Source: Rhodoferax sp. (GTDB lineage Bacteria; Pseudomonadota; Gammaproteobacteria; Burkholderiales; Burkholderiaceae_C). From it: a stretch of DNA of 64,000 nt. The translations under genes were made by a program, and so were the position numbers. The stretch is taken from NCBI GenBank assembly GCA_024236015.1, contig JACKLK010000005.1:62001-126000 (forward strand), written 5' to 3'. The notes beneath the pieces are model-generated. The model saw only the letters and a list, made by a program, of their open reading frames with translations. It did no database searches and was not told the DNA's origin. Below are positions 51,983-60,645 of this stretch, one piece after another (the first letter of the stretch is position 1; each line of letters opens with the position of its first letter).

Positions 51983-52111
51983 CATGCGCGCCTGCCCCGG
52001 CCTGTAGGAGGCGGCTGACGCCGGGAGCCGGCGCCTGCCGCTTCCGGTGCCGGCGCGGTTTGACGAACATGGGGGCCGTTGTCGTGCAACCCATTCGAAA
52101 GGACCCGCACC

Positions 52112-52402
52112 ATGCGCGCTGAACCTACCCCCGACCGGATCGACGTCGAACTGCCCCTGGGCGGGCCCGCACTTCCGGTCGATGTCGACCTGTCGAGCGC
52201 AGCCGCGCGTGCGGGCGGGCCGGTGGCAACGCCGACCTGGGACGCGTTTCGACCCACCTTGTCGCAGGTGGCCGCCCAGGCGTTGTCTTCGCGCGTGCGT
52301 TGGCCGGGCCGGTCCCGCTCGGGCTACCACGGAGGCTCGGCCTGGAACTGGATGCGCGACGGCAGCGCCGGTTTCGGCGAACGCAGCATCATCGACCGCT
52401 GA
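52112..52402 (+). CDS. Small hypothetical protein
   Basis: A 96-residue protein that I do not recognise. GAAAGGAC stands about 10 bases before ATG 52112 and is a fair ribosome site. The sequence has an acidic start (EPTPDRIDVELPLGG), a middle rich in Ala and Arg, and a C-terminal aromatic patch GYHGGSAWNWMRDGSAGF. No signal peptide, helix of membrane type or metal motif is seen. It lies about 70 bases upstream of the dioxygenase gene on the same strand. A TTG eleven codons upstream would lengthen it. Confidence 0.45.
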   Translation: MRAEPTPDRIDVELPLGGPALPVDVDLSSAAARAGGPVATPTWDAFRPTLSQVAAQALSSRVRWPGRSRSGYHGGSAWNWMRDGSAGFGERSIIDR

Positions 52403-52470
52403 CCGCCGGTGCCGCGGGTCACATCGGCAGGGCGCTGCAAAGCGGCGCAAGTCATCGTACGATTGCCGCC

Positions 52471-53268
52471 ATGCCAGCCCGCACCACCCCCATGCCGTCC
52501 GTCTACCTGCCCCATGGCGGAGGCCCCGCATTCTTCATGACCGGCTCCATGGCCGAGATGTTCCGCCCCATGGGCCGGTTCCTGGCCTCGGTACCGGGCC
52601 TGTTGCCAGGGCGCCCCACGGCCATCCTGGTCGTCACCGCCCATTGGGAGGCCGAGGTCACGACCTTCTGCGGCGGCGCCCAGCCTGAACTCATCTACGA
52701 CTATTACGGCTTTCCACCCGAGACCTATGCGATCCGGTATCCGGCGCCCGGCGCACCCGCGCTGGCGCAGCGGGCCGCCGAACTGCTGCGGCGCGCCGGC
52801 CTGCAGGCCGAGGTGGACGGCTCCCATGGATGGGACCACGGCGTGTTCATCCCGCTCAAGGCAATGTTGCCCGATGCCGACATTCCGGTGCTCGCGATGT
52901 CGCTGACGCGCGGGCTGGATCCGAACCAGCATGTGGCTGTCGGCGAGGCCTTGCGGCCCTTGCGCGACGAGGGCGTGCTGGTCATGGGCAGCGGCATGAG
53001 TTACCACAACCTGCGCCAGATGGGCAACGGCACGGCGGCGATGGAATTCGACCGCTGGCTCGACGGTGCGCTGGCCGGCAACGCCGAGCACCGGCGTTCC
53101 TGGCTGGCGCAATGGGCACGGGCACCGTCCGGCCGGGTCTCGCATCCGCGCGAAGAGCACCTGCTGCCGCTGATGGTCGCCTCCGGCGCAGGGGGCGATA
53201 CGCCCGCCCGCAAGTGGTGGAGTGGCGCGGTGGGGCCGACGACCGTGTCGGCCTGGGCGTTCGACTGA
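52471..53268 (+). CDS. DODA/LigB-type extradiol dioxygenase
   Basis: A 265-residue class III extradiol ring-cleavage dioxygenase, similar to 4,5-DOPA dioxygenase. Conserved histidines are His15 (YLPHGGGP), His58 (VTAHWE), His123 (GWDHGVFIPL) and one in HPREEHLLPL; a subset of them should hold the single Fe(II) or Zn(II). GVLVMGSGMSYHNLRQM is also typical. The enzyme would open the ring of a catechol-like compound. The convergent aminotransferase gene ends 66 bases away. The substrate is unknown. Confidence 0.85.
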   Translation: MPARTTPMPSVYLPHGGGPAFFMTGSMAEMFRPMGRFLASVPGLLPGRPTAILVVTAHWEAEVTTFCGGAQPELIYDYYGFPPETYAIRYPAPGAPALAQRAAELLRRAGLQAEVDGSHGWDHGVFIPLKAMLPDADIPVLAMSLTRGLDPNQHVAVGEALRPLRDEGVLVMGSGMSYHNLRQMGNGTAAMEFDRWLDGALAGNAEHRRSWLAQWARAPSGRVSHPREEHLLPLMVASGAGGDTPARKWWSGAVGPTTVSAWAFD

Positions 53269-53334
53269 GCGCGCTGAACGGCGCGTCGTCGCTGGCCGGC
53301 GCCCGGTGGATCGGCCGGCCCGGCCTGGGCCGCG

Positions 53335-54735
53335 TCACCGCGCAGGCGTGATCTGGTCGAGCACCTGGCCCAGCGCCTGCAGCAACTGCTGCACCTGGTC
53401 CTCCGTGGTGTGCGGGCACACCAGCATCATGTTGTGGAACGGCGTGATCATCACGTCGCGGTTGAGCAGCCCCAGATGGATCAGGTGTTCGAGCTCCGCG
53501 TCGAGCACCCGGCCGGCTTCGCCGCCACTGCGCGGCGGCTGCGCACAGAACTGGAACTCGATGCGGGCGCCGACCTGTGTCACGCACCACGGCAGCTCCC
53601 GCGCGGCGAACAGCGCCCGCAGGCCCTCGGCCAGCGTGGCCGCCCGTGCCAGCATGTGGTCGTAGGCGGCCTCCGTCATCACCGCGGTCAGCGCGGCGCG
53701 CATCGCGGCCATGGCCAGCATGTTGCCGGTCAGCGTGGTGCCGATGCCGCTGTGGCCGGGCGGCGCATCCCGCTTGGCACGCATGGCGCTTTCTGCGAGC
53801 GGGCCGCTCATGCCGTAGACCGCGCACGGAATGCCGCCGCCGACCGGCTTGCCCAGTACCAGCGCGTCGGGCACGATGCCGTGCGCGCGGGCGTATCCGC
53901 CCGGTCCGGTGCTGATGGTATGGGTCTCGTCCATCACCAGCATGGCACCGTGGCGGCGGATCAGCTGCTGCGCCGCGGCCCAGTAGCCGTCGTCGGGCAG
54001 CACCATGCCGATATTGGTCATCACCGGTTCGGCCAGCACGCAGGCCACGTCGCCGGCGGCGAGCGCGGCTTCGAGTGCCGGCAGGTCGTTGAACTCGACC
54101 ACCACCGTGTGCGCGAGCAGGTCGTGCACCTGGCCGAGCAGGCTGGCGCGCTGGGTCGGACGGCCGTCGACCAGGTCGACGAACACGTCGTCGATGGTGC
54201 CGTGGTAGCAGCCGTTGAACACCAGCAGCTTGTCACGGCCGGTTGCGGCCCGGATCCAGCGCACGATGTAGCGGTTGGCGTCGGTCGCACTCATCGCGAA
54301 TTGCCAGTACGGCAGGCCGAAACGCGCGCTCAGCGCCTCGCCCACCACCGCCGCGTCGGCCGTGGCCAGCATCGTCGTGTAGCCGCGCGTGGCCTGGCGC
54401 TGCAGCGCAGCGGCGACGGGGCCGGGCGCGTGACCGAACATGGCTCCGGTGTCTCCCAGGCAGAAATCCGCCAGCACGTGGCGATCCACGTCGGTGACCT
54501 GTGCGCCTTGCGCATGGTCCACGTGCAAGGCGAACGGCGTGCCCCAGTCGTTCATCCAGTGCAGCGGAACGCCGAACAGCAGATGCTGCGCCGTATGCGC
54601 GGCCAGGGCGCGGGACCGCGGGTTGCGCTCCGTGTAATGCACCCGTTCGTCGGCCAGGAAGGCCTGGGCCCGTGGCCAGTCCAGGCCGGTGCGGCTGTCG
54701 CGCGGGTCGTGTGTCGATGTCGTGTGTGCGTTCAT
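53335..54735 (-). CDS. Class III aminotransferase, GSA-aminomutase-like
   Basis: A 466-residue PLP enzyme of the glutamate-1-semialdehyde aminomutase-like branch. Landmarks: LADFCLGDTGAMFGHAPGPVAAAL, the cofactor-binding SATDANRYIVRWIRAATGRDKL, NGCYHGTIDDV, LAEPVMTNIGMVLPD, the cofactor Asp269 in LVMDETHT and the Schiff-base Lys296 in LVLGKPVGGGIPCAVYG. The protein is longer than heme-pathway HemL, so a catabolic transaminase is more likely. AGGAGAGGGGG lies before ATG 54735. Just upstream is the remnant of a LysR gene, perhaps its former regulator. Confidence 0.85.
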   Translation of the reverse strand: MNAHTTSTHDPRDSRTGLDWPRAQAFLADERVHYTERNPRSRALAAHTAQHLLFGVPLHWMNDWGTPFALHVDHAQGAQVTDVDRHVLADFCLGDTGAMFGHAPGPVAAALQRQATRGYTTMLATADAAVVGEALSARFGLPYWQFAMSATDANRYIVRWIRAATGRDKLLVFNGCYHGTIDDVFVDLVDGRPTQRASLLGQVHDLLAHTVVVEFNDLPALEAALAAGDVACVLAEPVMTNIGMVLPDDGYWAAAQQLIRRHGAMLVMDETHTISTGPGGYARAHGIVPDALVLGKPVGGGIPCAVYGMSGPLAESAMRAKRDAPPGHSGIGTTLTGNMLAMAAMRAALTAVMTEAAYDHMLARAATLAEGLRALFAARELPWCVTQVGARIEFQFCAQPPRSGGEAGRVLDAELEHLIHLGLLNRDVMITPFHNMMLVCPHTTEDQVQQLLQALGQVLDQITPAR

Positions 54736-54775
54736 CGTGTTCCCCCTCTCCTTGTCCAACCTGCCCGCGGGCGGC

Positions 54776-55090
54776 TCAGCCGACCGGCGCGAGGCCTTGC
54801 AGCCAGGCGCGCCATTGCGCGACCTCCCGGCGGCGCACCGGGTCGCCGGGGTGGTCGATCAGGTAGTGTGCCGTGGCCAGCGCGACGCGGCGTGCACCGG
54901 CCCGCACCACCGTACCACGTTGCAATGCGGTTTCGGCCAGCGCCTGCACGACCACGGCGACCCCACCGCCCGCGGCGACGATTGCGAGTGCAGCCGAATG
55001 CGCGTCGACGATACAGCGCGGTGGTTGACCCGCGGTGCCGCCAGCCGCTACCCGAGCCAGGTTGCTGGCCGGTGGCTCGCCGATGGGCTG
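54776..55090 (-). pseudogene. Remnant of a LysR/GcvA-type regulator (C-terminal end)
   Basis: The minus strand holds an open stretch of 104 codons ending in TGA at 54778-54776. It reads like the C-terminal part of a LysR effector domain: SNLARVAAGGTAGQPPRCI, then DAHSAALAIVAAGGGVAVV and a final AQWRAWLQGLAPVG. An in-frame TAG at 55093-55091 closes it upstream. The DNA-binding half is absent, since the MttB gene ends only 62 bases further at 55152. It is best read as a deletion remnant. The former target may have been the adjacent aminotransferase or methyltransferase gene. Confidence 0.6.
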
Positions 55091-55151
55091 CTACGCCTGG
55101 CGCCGGACGCGCCCGACCCGACGGCGACGGCGTTGCCGCCGGCCGCCATCG

Positions 55152-56735
55152 TCAGACGTTCGAGTCCGCGAACGATCCCTTGCGCCGGTTCACGTAGTCC
55201 AGGATGGCTTCGTCCGTGGCCGCATCCAGCGCGGGGGCCTCGTATTCGGCCAGCTGCTTCTTGAAGCTGGCGTTGGCGCGTTGCGCCAGGTCGCGCGAGC
55301 CTTCGGCTTCCCACTGCTCGTAGCTGTTGTTGTCGGTGATCGGCGAGCGGTAGAACGCGTGCTCGAAATTCGCCTGGGTGTGGGCGCAGCCCAGGAAATG
55401 CTTGCCCGGGCCGACCTCGCGGATCGCGTCCATGGCCTGGCCGTTCTCCGACATGTCGACGCCGGCCATCAGCGTGTGCATCATGCCGGCCTGGTCGACG
55501 TCCATGACGAATTTCTCGTATCCCATGGACAGGCCGCCTTCGAGCCAGCCCGCGGTGTGCAGCACGAAGTTGACGCCGCCCAGGCAGGTTGGCAGCAAGG
55601 TGTTGGCCGATTCGGATGCCGCTTGGGCATCGGCGATCTTGGAACCGCACAAGCCGCCGCCGGAGCGGAACGGCACACCCAGGCGCCGTGCCAGCGCCGC
55701 CATCACGTACAGCACCAGGGCCGGCTCCGGCGTGCCGAAGGTCGGGGCGCCGGACTGCATCGAGATGCTGGAGGCGAAACTGCCCAGCACCACCGGTGCG
55801 CCCGGGTTGCACAACTGCACGAAGGCCATGCCGGCCAGCGCCTCGGCCAGCGTCTGGGCGCAGGTGCCGGCCACGGTGACCGGCGACATCGCGCCGGCCA
55901 GGATGAACGGCGTGATGATGGTCGCCTGGTTGTTGCGCGCATAGACCTTGGCCGCGCCGAGCATGGTCTCGTCGAAGGTCATCGGCGAGTTGGCGTTGAT
56001 CAGGTTGATGATCACGGTGCGCGGCTTGCCGGTGAGCGGGTCGAGGTAGTTGTCGCCGAACAGCCGCTTGGCCATCTCCACCGTGTCCTGGGCGCGTTCG
56101 GGGTGCGTCACCGAGCCCATGAACGGCTTGTCGCTGTATTTCATGTGGCTGTAGACCATGTCGAAATGGCGCTTGTTCACCGGCAGGTCGACCGGCTCGC
56201 AGATGGTGCCGCCGGAGTGGTGCAGCGACGGCGCCATGTAGGCCAGCTTGACGAAGTTGCGGAAGTCCTCGATGGTGGCGTAGCGCCGTCCCTGGTCGAG
56301 GTCGCGCACGAAGGGCGAGCCGTAGGCGGGCGCAAACACGGTGTTCTTGCCGCCGATGACGACGCTGCGCGCCGGGTTGCGCGCATGCTGGGTGAACTCG
56401 CGCGGGGCTGTGGCCTGCACCAGCTTGCGGGCCAGGCCGGACGGGAACCGCACCCGTTCGCCCTTGACGTCGGCGCCGGCGGCGCGGAACAGTTCCAGCG
56501 CCTCCGGGTCGTCGCGGAAATCGATGCCGGTCTCCTCCAGGATGATGTCGGCATTGCGTTCGATGGTCTGCAGGCCTTCCTCGTCGAGCACCTCGTAATA
56601 CGGGATGCGGCGGGTGATGTAGGGCACCGACTGGCTGCTGCGTGCGCTGCGGGCGGCCCGCTTGGCCTCGCGTCCGCCACCGGCGCGCCGACCGCGGGGG
56701 GCTGAATCCGCGCCTTGTACCAATGCCTCGTCCAT
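55152..56735 (-). CDS. MttB-family methyltransferase, non-pyrrolysine type
   Basis: A 527-residue protein of the trimethylamine methyltransferase (MttB/COG5598) superfamily. Motifs seen: YYEVLDEEGLQTIERNADIILEETGIDF, GSPFVRDLDQGRRYATIEDF, NKRHFDMVYSHMKYSDKPFMGSVTHPERAQD, and the C-terminal YRSPITDNNSYEQWE. No in-frame TAG is present, so pyrrolysine is not used. Members without pyrrolysine include MtgB, which takes a methyl group from glycine betaine to a corrinoid protein, and others for carnitine or proline betaine. No corrinoid-protein gene is nearby. It is preceded by folD in divergent orientation, 298 bases apart. Confidence 0.85.
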   Translation of the reverse strand: MDEALVQGADSAPRGRRAGGGREAKRAARSARSSQSVPYITRRIPYYEVLDEEGLQTIERNADIILEETGIDFRDDPEALELFRAAGADVKGERVRFPSGLARKLVQATAPREFTQHARNPARSVVIGGKNTVFAPAYGSPFVRDLDQGRRYATIEDFRNFVKLAYMAPSLHHSGGTICEPVDLPVNKRHFDMVYSHMKYSDKPFMGSVTHPERAQDTVEMAKRLFGDNYLDPLTGKPRTVIINLINANSPMTFDETMLGAAKVYARNNQATIITPFILAGAMSPVTVAGTCAQTLAEALAGMAFVQLCNPGAPVVLGSFASSISMQSGAPTFGTPEPALVLYVMAALARRLGVPFRSGGGLCGSKIADAQAASESANTLLPTCLGGVNFVLHTAGWLEGGLSMGYEKFVMDVDQAGMMHTLMAGVDMSENGQAMDAIREVGPGKHFLGCAHTQANFEHAFYRSPITDNNSYEQWEAEGSRDLAQRANASFKKQLAEYEAPALDAATDEAILDYVNRRKGSFADSNV

Positions 56736-57033
56736 GCTGCTGCTCCGAAATGGGGTGGTCATGGGCGGGATGCCCATCGAGCCGAGAGTATGGTCAAGCG
56801 CGGCCGGATCGCTGATCCTTTTGCGACGCTGTCTGGCATGCCCACGTCAAGGCATCGACCGCCATCGACGCGGACGCAGGTCAACGATCACCCGGCATGC
56901 TGGCCGCGACCGGTTTGTCGCGGCCAGGCCAGTGTTCGTCGCTTGCCATCCAAGCCGATCGTAGCGGCGCGCCTAGTATTCGCGCCGCGACGGAATCTTC
57001 GTTGCGGCAACGATCGATGGGGGAAACAGCGGC

Positions 57034-57885
57034 ATGGTTGCAAAGGTGATCGACGGCCATGCCGTCGCCAGGCAGGTGCGCGAGCAATGCCGGCAGCAGG
57101 CGCAGGCCTTGAAGGCGCGCGGCGTGGTTCCGGGGCTGGCGGTCGTCATCGTCGGCGACGATCCGGCCTCCAAGGTCTATGTCGCCAACAAGGTCAAGGC
57201 CTGCAACGAGGTCGGCCTGCAGTCCACGGTCTACGCCTTCGCCGCCGATACGCCGGACGCGGTGGTCGAGGCCGAGATCGTGCGCCTCAATGCCGACCCG
57301 CGGGTACACGGCATCCTGGTGCAGCTGCCGCTGCCGAAACATTTCGACGGCCGGCGCGTGCTGGCCGCGATCTCCAGCGACAAGGACGTCGACGGATTCC
57401 ATCTGTACAACGTCGGTGCCCTGGTGCAGGGCGAGACCCTGTTTCCGCCCTGCACGCCGTTCGGCGTGCAGAAGATGCTGGAGTTCGAGAACATCCCGGT
57501 CGAGGGCCAGAACGTCGTGGTCGTGGGCGCGAGCAACATCGTCGGCAAGCCGATGGCGCTGATGCTGATGCAAAAGGATGCCACCGTCGTCATCTGCCAC
57601 GCCAAGACCCGCGATCTGGCGCAGTTCACGATCCTGGCCGACATCCTCGTCGTGGCCGCCGGTCGGCCGAACCTGATCGTGCCCCAGATGGTGCGCACCG
57701 GCGCGGTCGTCATCGACGTCGGCATCAACCGCCTGGCCAACGGAAAGCTGGTCGGTGACGTGGATTTTGAAGGCGTGCGCCAGAAGGCGTCCTACATCTC
57801 GCCGGTGCCCGGCGGCGTGGGGCCGATGACGGTGACGATGCTGGTGCACAACACGGTGCAGTCGGCCGTGCGCATGGCGGGTTGA
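57034..57885 (+). CDS. folD: FolD: methylene-THF dehydrogenase/cyclohydrolase
   Basis: A 283-residue bifunctional enzyme that converts methylene-tetrahydrofolate to formyl-tetrahydrofolate in the cytoplasm. Motifs: GLAVVIVGDDPASKVYVANKVKACNEVGL with the catalytic Lys and Tyr, VQLPLPKHFDGRRVLAAISSDKDVDGFH, PPCTPFGVQKML, the NAD(P) loop VVGASNIVGKPMALMLM and the C-terminal SPVPGGVGPMTVTMLVHNT. Length equals the usual family length. GGGGGA lies close before ATG 57034. Near MttB it could process methyl groups arising from betaine breakdown, though FolD is also a housekeeping enzyme. Confidence 0.95.
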   Translation: MVAKVIDGHAVARQVREQCRQQAQALKARGVVPGLAVVIVGDDPASKVYVANKVKACNEVGLQSTVYAFAADTPDAVVEAEIVRLNADPRVHGILVQLPLPKHFDGRRVLAAISSDKDVDGFHLYNVGALVQGETLFPPCTPFGVQKMLEFENIPVEGQNVVVVGASNIVGKPMALMLMQKDATVVICHAKTRDLAQFTILADILVVAAGRPNLIVPQMVRTGAVVIDVGINRLANGKLVGDVDFEGVRQKASYISPVPGGVGPMTVTMLVHNTVQSAVRMAG

Positions 57886-57935
57886 ACCGGGCCGGCAGCC
57901 GCAGCAACCCGTCGGCGCGGTTGCCCGGTCCCCGC

Positions 57936-58463
57936 CTACAGCGGTCGCCGTTGCGCGTCGCGCAGGCCGGTCAGCAGCAGTTCCCCGTCGGCCGCCACGC
58001 GAAACTCGCCGTAGCGGGCGGGTTCGTAGCGCCTGGCCGTGCCTTCCTGGAAAAAGAAGGCATTGGTGGCGAACCGGATCCGGTCATTGCGGACCCGGTA
58101 ACGCAGCAGGATCTCGTCGCGGCCGATGGCCGCCCTGCCATGCAGCCGACGGTAGGCGGCAACGGCGTTGGCGTCCAGTGTCGCCACGATGTGCCCGTCC
58201 GCCACCGGGAGTCCCTTGCCCGAGTCGGCCGGTCCGGCGGCGCCGCCCGGCCGTGCCATTTTTCGCAGATCGGCTGATGCCTGTTCTGCGATCGTGTAGC
58301 GCAAGGTCATGTAGTCGCCCTGCATCAGCGAGCGCGGATCGACGGGCGCGAGTTCCAGCAGCACGATGCGTCCGCTGGCCAGCTGGCGTTCCTTGGTGAC
58401 GATGGAGGCGGTGACCAGCGCGAGTGCGGCCAGCGCCCAGGCCAGCGCGATGGCGCTACGCAT
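57936..58463 (-). CDS. GDYXXLXY-domain protein
   Basis: A 175-residue protein with one N-terminal helix (IALAWALAALALVTASIV) and a periplasmic or extracytoplasmic part. The motif GDYMTLRY (about residue 49-56) gives the family its name, and ELAPVDPRSLMQGDY is the conserved environment. Beta-rich strands YRVRNDRIRFATNAFFFQEGTARRYEPARYGEFRV complete it. The family is uncharacterised and usually occurs with DUF4401 and DUF2157 genes, as here. It overlaps the upstream DUF4401 gene by 8 bases and is the last gene of the operon. Confidence 0.85.
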   Translation of the reverse strand: MRSAIALAWALAALALVTASIVTKERQLASGRIVLLELAPVDPRSLMQGDYMTLRYTIAEQASADLRKMARPGGAAGPADSGKGLPVADGHIVATLDANAVAAYRRLHGRAAIGRDEILLRYRVRNDRIRFATNAFFFQEGTARRYEPARYGEFRVAADGELLLTGLRDAQRRPL

Positions 58464-59532
58464 CGACGCGCTCCTGCGGCAGGACGTGGCGCAGCAGCAG
58501 CCACCGGATACCCAGCAACATCCCGCCGGTCGCCAGCAAGACGCCTGACTTGTGCAGCAAGCTCACCTCGAGCAGATAGTAGTACCCCGACACATAGATC
58601 GCCAGCGAGGCGATAGCCAGGCCGACCAGCACGCGGTTCCCGTTCGAGAATCCCAGCAACATCACCAGCAGGCCGGCCATGATGCCCGGCGCCCGGAACG
58701 ACGCGACACATGTCAGCAGCACGGCGCCCAGGGCCAGCTGCGTCCGGCGCGCCGACGGTGTCCATCCGGCTCGGGTCAAGAGCACGGCGGCAGTCACGAT
58801 CAGCGCCGCCGCGATGAGTGTCGGCCCCGCCCAGCGCCACAGGTCGACGTCCGCGCGCACGCCGAAGACCGATACCAGCGGATGCGCGAACAGCGACTCG
58901 CCGGCGATCTGGATGAACGAAGCCGTGAGGCCATAGGCCACCGGTGCCGCGACGCCATGCCGGTGTCCGGATCGCGCCTCGCCGAGCCACAACGCGGCGA
59001 CGAGCGCGGCGATGACGCCGGTTGCGATGAAATGGACGCCGATGGCGAAACTTGCGTAGGCAAATGCCATTGCGCCGACGTAGGCCGACAGGCTGCGGTG
59101 GATGGTGTTCGGCATCACGGCCACCAAGGCGACTTGCAGGGCGGCGGTCCACCAGAACGGCCAGGCGGTCACGGGGTGGTCATCGAACAGCGTGAACAGC
59201 CCGGACAGGACCAGGAACTGCCCGGCCAGGCTGACGGTCAGCGCAAACATCGCCGAGAAGTCGTTTTGTCGCACCGCGCGGAACAGGATGCTGGCCGCCA
59301 GCAGGAGCAGGCCGCCTGTCGTGATCGATGCCGTTGTGCTCTCGAAGACGAACTGGAGGCCGGCGGCCACGAATCCCAGCAGGCAGGCGGCGGCGATCAG
59401 CCCCGCGACGGCGAGCATCACGCGCACGTACCACGGCGTGCGGGGCTCCTGCGTCCATGCCGGCATGTTGCCGGTGGCCAGGCCCGCGGCCTGCAGCCGC
59501 GACCAGAGGGCGTCGGTGCGCGACCGGCTCAT
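58456..59532 (-). CDS. DUF4401 family multi-pass membrane protein
   Basis: A 358-residue inner membrane protein with about ten hydrophobic helices (for example VMLAVAGLIAAACLLGFVAAG, TGGLLLLAASILFRAV, FATGVIAALVAALW-like and FRAPGIMAGLLVMLLGFSNGN). It matches my memory of DUF4401, which is found in operon with DUF2157 and GDYXXLXY proteins. No catalytic motif is apparent. Start at 59532 overlaps the DUF2157 gene by 4 bases, and the end overlaps the next gene by 8 bases. The function is unknown; a membrane complex of the three products is a reasonable idea. Confidence 0.8.
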   Translation of the reverse strand: MSRSRTDALWSRLQAAGLATGNMPAWTQEPRTPWYVRVMLAVAGLIAAACLLGFVAAGLQFVFESTTASITTGGLLLLAASILFRAVRQNDFSAMFALTVSLAGQFLVLSGLFTLFDDHPVTAWPFWWTAALQVALVAVMPNTIHRSLSAYVGAMAFAYASFAIGVHFIATGVIAALVAALWLGEARSGHRHGVAAPVAYGLTASFIQIAGESLFAHPLVSVFGVRADVDLWRWAGPTLIAAALIVTAAVLLTRAGWTPSARRTQLALGAVLLTCVASFRAPGIMAGLLVMLLGFSNGNRVLVGLAIASLAIYVSGYYYLLEVSLLHKSGVLLATGGMLLGIRWLLLRHVLPQERVDA

Positions 59533-60494
59533 GGCGTGGTGTCCTCGCGCGCAAGCTGCTGCAGCCAGCGACCGAGCACGACACCCAGCACGATCACGGC
59601 GGCTGCGGTCATCAGGTAGCCCAGTGCCGCGCCGCGCCCGCGTACGAGGTTGTTGCCGAGCAGGGATGCGATCACGACGATGATCGACAGACAGGCGCCG
59701 GACAACACGAACAGGTCGCGTTGCCGCACCCGATACTGCCGGTAGACCGCCGCGAGCCAGATCCCGTAGGCGGGCAGGGCCAGGCCACTCGACGCACGCC
59801 AATCGAAGATGGCGTGCACGGCCAGCATCGTGACGGTGATGCCGCTGGCCGTGGCCAGCAGGCAGGCCGCCCAGCGCTCGCGCAGCCAGTCAAGCCGAGT
59901 CGCCGCGATTTCCCAGGTCAGCAGCGCCAGCGTATTGAAGCCGAACAACAGCCACAACACGCGTTCGGTACCGAATAACACGCCGAACAAACCGGGGAAC
60001 ACCTGGAAATAGAGAACGATGGCGACGTTCGCAACCGCCGTCCACAACATCCACAGGCCGGCGAAACGCCCCATCAGCACCCAGGGCGCCATCAATGCCG
60101 CCCAGTTGGCAAACAGCTCCCAGGTGTCGGCGCCCGTCTGGTAGGTCTGGCCGAACAATGCCAGCAAGGCGCCCAGCAGGATCGAGGCCACCAGCAGGCA
60201 GGCCTTGCCCGCAGCGGTATCCGCACCGAGTCGCCCGTAGCCGAGCACGGCCACGAGCACCAGCACGTCGACGATGGCGAACCGGGCGATCCTGCCGAGG
60301 TCGGTCCAGTTGTACGCCACGAAGAAGACCACTGCGGCGGCCAGCGAGAGCGCACCCGACCACAACAACAGCCGGTCCAGGAAATGGCGCCAGGCCCGCG
60401 CGTCCGGCGTGACCCCGGCCACCCGCAGCGCGGCGCGCGCATCGGTGACGGCGCCGGCCGCGGACCATGCCAGGATGTCGTGGCGATCGCTCAA
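59529..60494 (-). CDS. DUF2157 family multi-pass membrane protein
   Basis: A 321-residue membrane protein with an N-terminal soluble helix region (HDILAWSAAGAVTDARAALRVAG) and about eight transmembrane helices starting with LLLWSGALSLAAAVVFFVAYNW. The pattern FVAYNWTDLGRIARFAIVDVLV is characteristic of DUF2157. No ATG fits; the TTG at 60494 has AAGGGG a few bases upstream, a good ribosome site. It is the first gene of the three-gene unit and is divergent from the response regulator gene across 151 bases. The function is unknown. Confidence 0.8.
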   Translation of the reverse strand: MSDRHDILAWSAAGAVTDARAALRVAGVTPDARAWRHFLDRLLLWSGALSLAAAVVFFVAYNWTDLGRIARFAIVDVLVLVAVLGYGRLGADTAAGKACLLVASILLGALLALFGQTYQTGADTWELFANWAALMAPWVLMGRFAGLWMLWTAVANVAIVLYFQVFPGLFGVLFGTERVLWLLFGFNTLALLTWEIAATRLDWLRERWAACLLATASGITVTMLAVHAIFDWRASSGLALPAYGIWLAAVYRQYRVRQRDLFVLSGACLSIIVVIASLLGNNLVRGRGAALGYLMTAAAVIVLGVVLGRWLQQLAREDTTP

Positions 60495-60645
60495 GCGTTT
60501 CCCCTTGGTGACGGATCGATGGATCGGCCGGCCATGCGGCCGGTGTGCCGCGCAGTGTACGACCGTCGACCGGCGTCGGCACGGTGGCTTGTCGTGCACG
60601 CGCGCCGGCCCGGAGCGCGCGTGAAATGCCGGGATAATTCGCGCC

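Noticed and set aside
55152..56735. Pyrrolysine (in-frame TAG) in the MttB gene
   Set aside because: The frame runs without any in-frame TAG over the full family length, so it is the non-pyrrolysine type.
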